Shown: positions 60,791-64,000 of the stretch, one piece after another
Layout of the letters: each line of letters begins with the position of its first letter
Position numbering within the stretch: the first letter of the stretch is position 1
NCBI GenBank assembly: GCA_028583405.1
Contig: CM053246.1
Span: forward strand, 27,135,557-27,199,556
Length of the DNA: 64,000 bases
Reading direction: 5' to 3'
DNA from: Pogonophryne albipinna
Taxonomy: Eukaryota > Chordata > Actinopteri > Perciformes > Artedidraconidae
Made by a program: the position numbers and the translations under genes
The notes under the pieces: generated by a model
Seen by the model: the letters and a program-made list of their open reading frames with translations, nothing else
Database searches by the model: none
Told to the model about the DNA's origin: nothing

Positions 60791-63700
60791 AGAGGAATGC
60801 TGCGCAGTGCAGAGCTGGGTTTGAGTTTCAAGGTCCAGACGGCTGATTAGATAAAGGGTTCAATAAAACTGCAGGGAGAGTTGTATATACTGATAACACT
60901 GCACAGCTGCAACGCACACGCATCTCACTTCCTCGTGTGCGTGAGATTATATTCGCAATAAAGGAGTTATAAAGATAATGTACACGTCACATTGTAATGA
61001 CACTTTATTTCCCCAATTGAACGTTATTTTTGAACACATTTTGCATATCTTTGATTAAAAACACATTACATTTTGTATGTATTTATATTTTTGTAGCACT
61101 GTGTAGACCAGGTTCTGTAGAAATAAAGCCATCATTTCTTATTCCCTACTATAATGGTAGGCACCAATTGCCATAGTGTGCTTAGCCAAATCACCGCTGT
61201 ATGAGGGCGTTATCTTAAGGAACACATTGTAAGGGTACTTTTCCCTTCACAAATAAATGGATAATCAAGCATTAAAACATTAACAGATGCAGGCTGGAGT
61301 GATTAACATCAGGAATAATTTGACCTGTAATCATAAGTGTGTCTGACCACTAAATGTATTTGCCCTATAGACAAAAGGGCGGAGCTGTTTGTTGCCACAA
61401 CAGATTGCACAACAGACATAACAACAGAAAAACAACACAACCACATGAAATATGGCTATTGCCCTCTCTCTTTCTCTGTCAATTCAATTCAATAGTTTTA
61501 TTATAGTTACATATAGCATTGCTAAAGCTCTGTATAGTTGCAACATCTACACAAAATCTCTCTTTCTCTCTGTGTCTCTCGCGCCCTCTCCCCCTCTCAC
61601 ACTCGAGCTAGTCACACATCCAGTCGGCCAGTCATACCCTGTCATAAGACTGAGTGAGCGTGTGCAGGAAGCTACATCATTGTTTGAATAGAGACTGAGG
61701 CCTGTGTGTCTGTTGTGTGTGTGACTGGTGTGTGTGTAGCTTGGGGGCAGTGAGGTCACTGCAGAAAATACAGGCCGCACAATAACACACACTTACTGTA
61801 AGGCAGAGGTAAGAAGCAAGGTTAGATGGGAAATTTCCCACCATAAGATCAAAAGCTGACCAAGTAAAGCTGCAGCTGGTGAAGCAAACTCACAGCAGAC
61901 CATTTTTAAACTGACTCAGAAGCTGACTTGACAGATATACAGAGGGAATAGAGCCCTTGTGACCGCTTCCAACTCATCAAGAACTTTCCCGACAGGATGT
62001 TTGATTTGTTGATAATATAAAATACAGGAGAAGGAGCCTGTTATGGTCACACCTCAAGATAAGCTGAGGGACTTTCACCTCTGTCTTTCTTATCTTTCTT
62101 TCTCTTTACTGTATCCTAGCAGCATCATTACAGCTGGATGGACCGGCTGTCAGTCGACGGCATGATGCGAACTCCATCACAGATTACATTATCTCATGCA
62201 CCAGGTTTTTCTTTTCCGCAGCCCTTTGCCACTCTTAAAAGGTGGAAAGATGATAAAAAAAGTTGAGATTAAAAGGAATTCATAAATGTTGAATGAAGGA
62301 GTCTGAATAATAAAATGATTAGTGAAATATACAAAGTCGGCATTTGTAAAGGGAGATCGAGGTAACACAAGTTTTAAGTATACCAAATAATGTATAAGTA
62401 ACCTAATTGTTAGTTTTAATAAGGGCCAGAAATGTATATATAGTTTCAATTTGTATGTGTATTCTTTCATGACTATAGTATTTGACTCTAACTTTGATAA
62501 GGATAACTTCAATTTGTTTTTGTTTTTAAAGGAACTGTGACCTAGATACAGTATGTACTGAACATTTCACATTTGAAAATAGAAAACATTTGACTCTGCT
62601 CTCTGCTAAGTGATGGTCCCTGTTTCTAAACGGTCTCAAATACCTCATATGCGGTCTCTTGTTGTCTGGCTCATTAATCTGTGAACCCTGAGTCTATATC
62701 ACTGTGTACGGTGTTACATTGAGCTCTCTGGACTGCCTGGGGGGCGTCCCAAAGCAGGGAAGTTTGCACAGTTTTGAATGTGAGAATTGTTTAGAGTTTG
62801 ATGCCTAATCTCTGCCCAGTCACATGAAGTTCACAGCTTCCTGAAAGGACAAAAAACATTTATACCAGACAGGAGGTTTAGTCTGACCGGCCCTTTGCCA
62901 GGCAAGGCTTGGACTCTCTCTCATAACATGACCATCTGGAGGTCTCAGAGTGGGATATTTTCTATTAACAGGCAAAGAACTGTCATATCCAACATCCACT
63001 GGACTATTTTAAACAGTACCAACTGGCAAAACAAACAAAAGAAGATGTCCAATACCTGTACTGATTCACTTTTCTTTAAAGTAACAATCAATGTTTGTAT
63101 TACAATGTATCATGAAATTGGTCTCCTGTAGTGGTGATCTACAGAGAATTATCAATTTAGCTCGCAGCTTATATCAGCTTGATGGAGCTTTACAGTGAGT
63201 GCTAACTGTTAAGCCCTGTGGTTTAAAACTGTTATGATTTTGTTCACTTCAACTGGTCTCATAGCCTCCATTTAAGGCCATAGCAGGCTGCTGTTTAAAA
63301 AACCCACAGGACACAACCTGCAGTGTGGCGCTACACAGGGAACCTTTAATATGGCTAATGTTAGCTAAAGTTACCAATCTTAAGGCAGATATTGCTGGAT
63401 AACATACTATACTGAGAGGTTTTCTTCACTTCAAGACCCATCTCTATTTTTGTGGGTTCAAAACTTACTGGCTAACGGTTTTCAGCTGTAGGTACAGTTG
63501 CTGGTGTTCTGTGAAATGCACAAAGGTTCACTTTTATGTTCTGCAGTAGATCCCAATAACCCCCAGATTAGATTTATACCCCATTTATCCCACCAGCAAC
63601 CTCAGTATTCTTCATTTCAAAATCTTCCAATGATATGAGCAGCCGCATAATCCATCCACAGAAACACGAATAAAACAGATTGAGTTTTTTAAAGTTGTGT

Positions 63701-64000
63701 TCAATAGAAAACTGAAGACGATGACATATAGAGGGCAGCAGAGACAGACTGAATGGGTAAAATACAGCCAATAAGGGGAAGAGAAGAAAGAGGGGAACAA
63801 CGTGGTTCAACAGAACTCGACATATCTTGGTACATGTTACATAACTAGGACATTATGTCTGAATGTATGTCGAGTGTGCGTTATTGGAGGGCAGAAGTGT
63901 GACGGAGAGGCAGTCTGCAAAGAATCTTGCTAAGTAAGGGAGGCACAGGGGGTGTTCATAGAAGGGAGGGAGGGAGGAAAAGGGTATCAAGTTTCCTGGT
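60791..64000. other. AT-rich non-coding DNA to the window edge
   Basis: A CT-rich patch at 61460-61600 and a GGGAGGG patch at the very end are the only landmarks. I did not find the missing rnf13 N-terminal exons. Confidence 0.45.

Noticed and set aside
52213..64000. Missing rnf13 N-terminal exons
   Set aside because: I looked on the minus strand for the PA-domain and signal-peptide region and found no splice-bounded match. A protein-to-genome alignment would decide.

Overview
The window is vertebrate nuclear DNA, almost certainly from a ray-finned (teleost) fish. It has intron-split genes with GT-AG borders, very long CA/TG microsatellites, and a mixture of BEL/Pao, hAT, piggyBac-like and Harbinger-like elements, tRNA-derived SINEs and L2/Rex/CR1-like LINE tails. 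The species cannot be told from sequence alone.

Two host genes are supported and they converge tail to tail. Profilin-2 (pfn2, + strand) runs from its start codon at 28837 to 36428: exon 1, a 4.3 kb intron, exon 2, and then two alternative 98-nt last coding exons (35919-36016 and 36331-36428). Its 3' UTR reaches about 37.5 or 38.05 kb. RING finger protein 13 (rnf13, - strand) is represented by its six last coding exons between 52212 and 39705. They encode part of the PA domain, the transmembrane helix, a basic linker, the RING-H2 domain and the acidic Ser-rich tail. Its 3' UTR probably ends near 38.75 kb. The signal-peptide and first PA exons were not found and probably lie beyond 64000. PFN2 and RNF13 are also neighbours in human, so this is conserved synteny.

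The rest is repeats and unassigned non-coding DNA. Region 1-7.4 kb is mostly plain sequence with a LINE reverse-transcriptase fragment at 5.3 kb. Region 7.4-10.76 kb holds two adjacent TIR elements, the second a three-level nest. Region 12.5-18.55 kb holds a SINE, a 366-bp inverted repeat and a duplicated segment. Region 21.17-22.12 kb is a piggyBac-type element. Region 22.25-25.77 kb is a wrecked BEL/Pao retrotransposon whose integrase frame is still open. The pfn2 first intron carries a 1.5 kb hAT element. The rnf13 introns carry a hAT MITE, a second copy of the 1.1 kb TTAA-flanked element (inverted relative to the first), an L2 fragment, 208-bp and 298-bp dinucleotide arrays and a hAT/SINE composite.

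Profilin-2 controls actin polymerisation and binds proline-rich partners. RNF13 is an endosomal/lysosomal membrane E3 ubiquitin ligase. The sequence shows no functional link between them beyond the shared 3' intergenic space. I found no clearly new gene system. The most notable items are the paired pfn2 terminal exons with a poly(A) signal between them, the TG tract beside an rnf13 splice acceptor, and the nested, repeatedly shared transposon modules.
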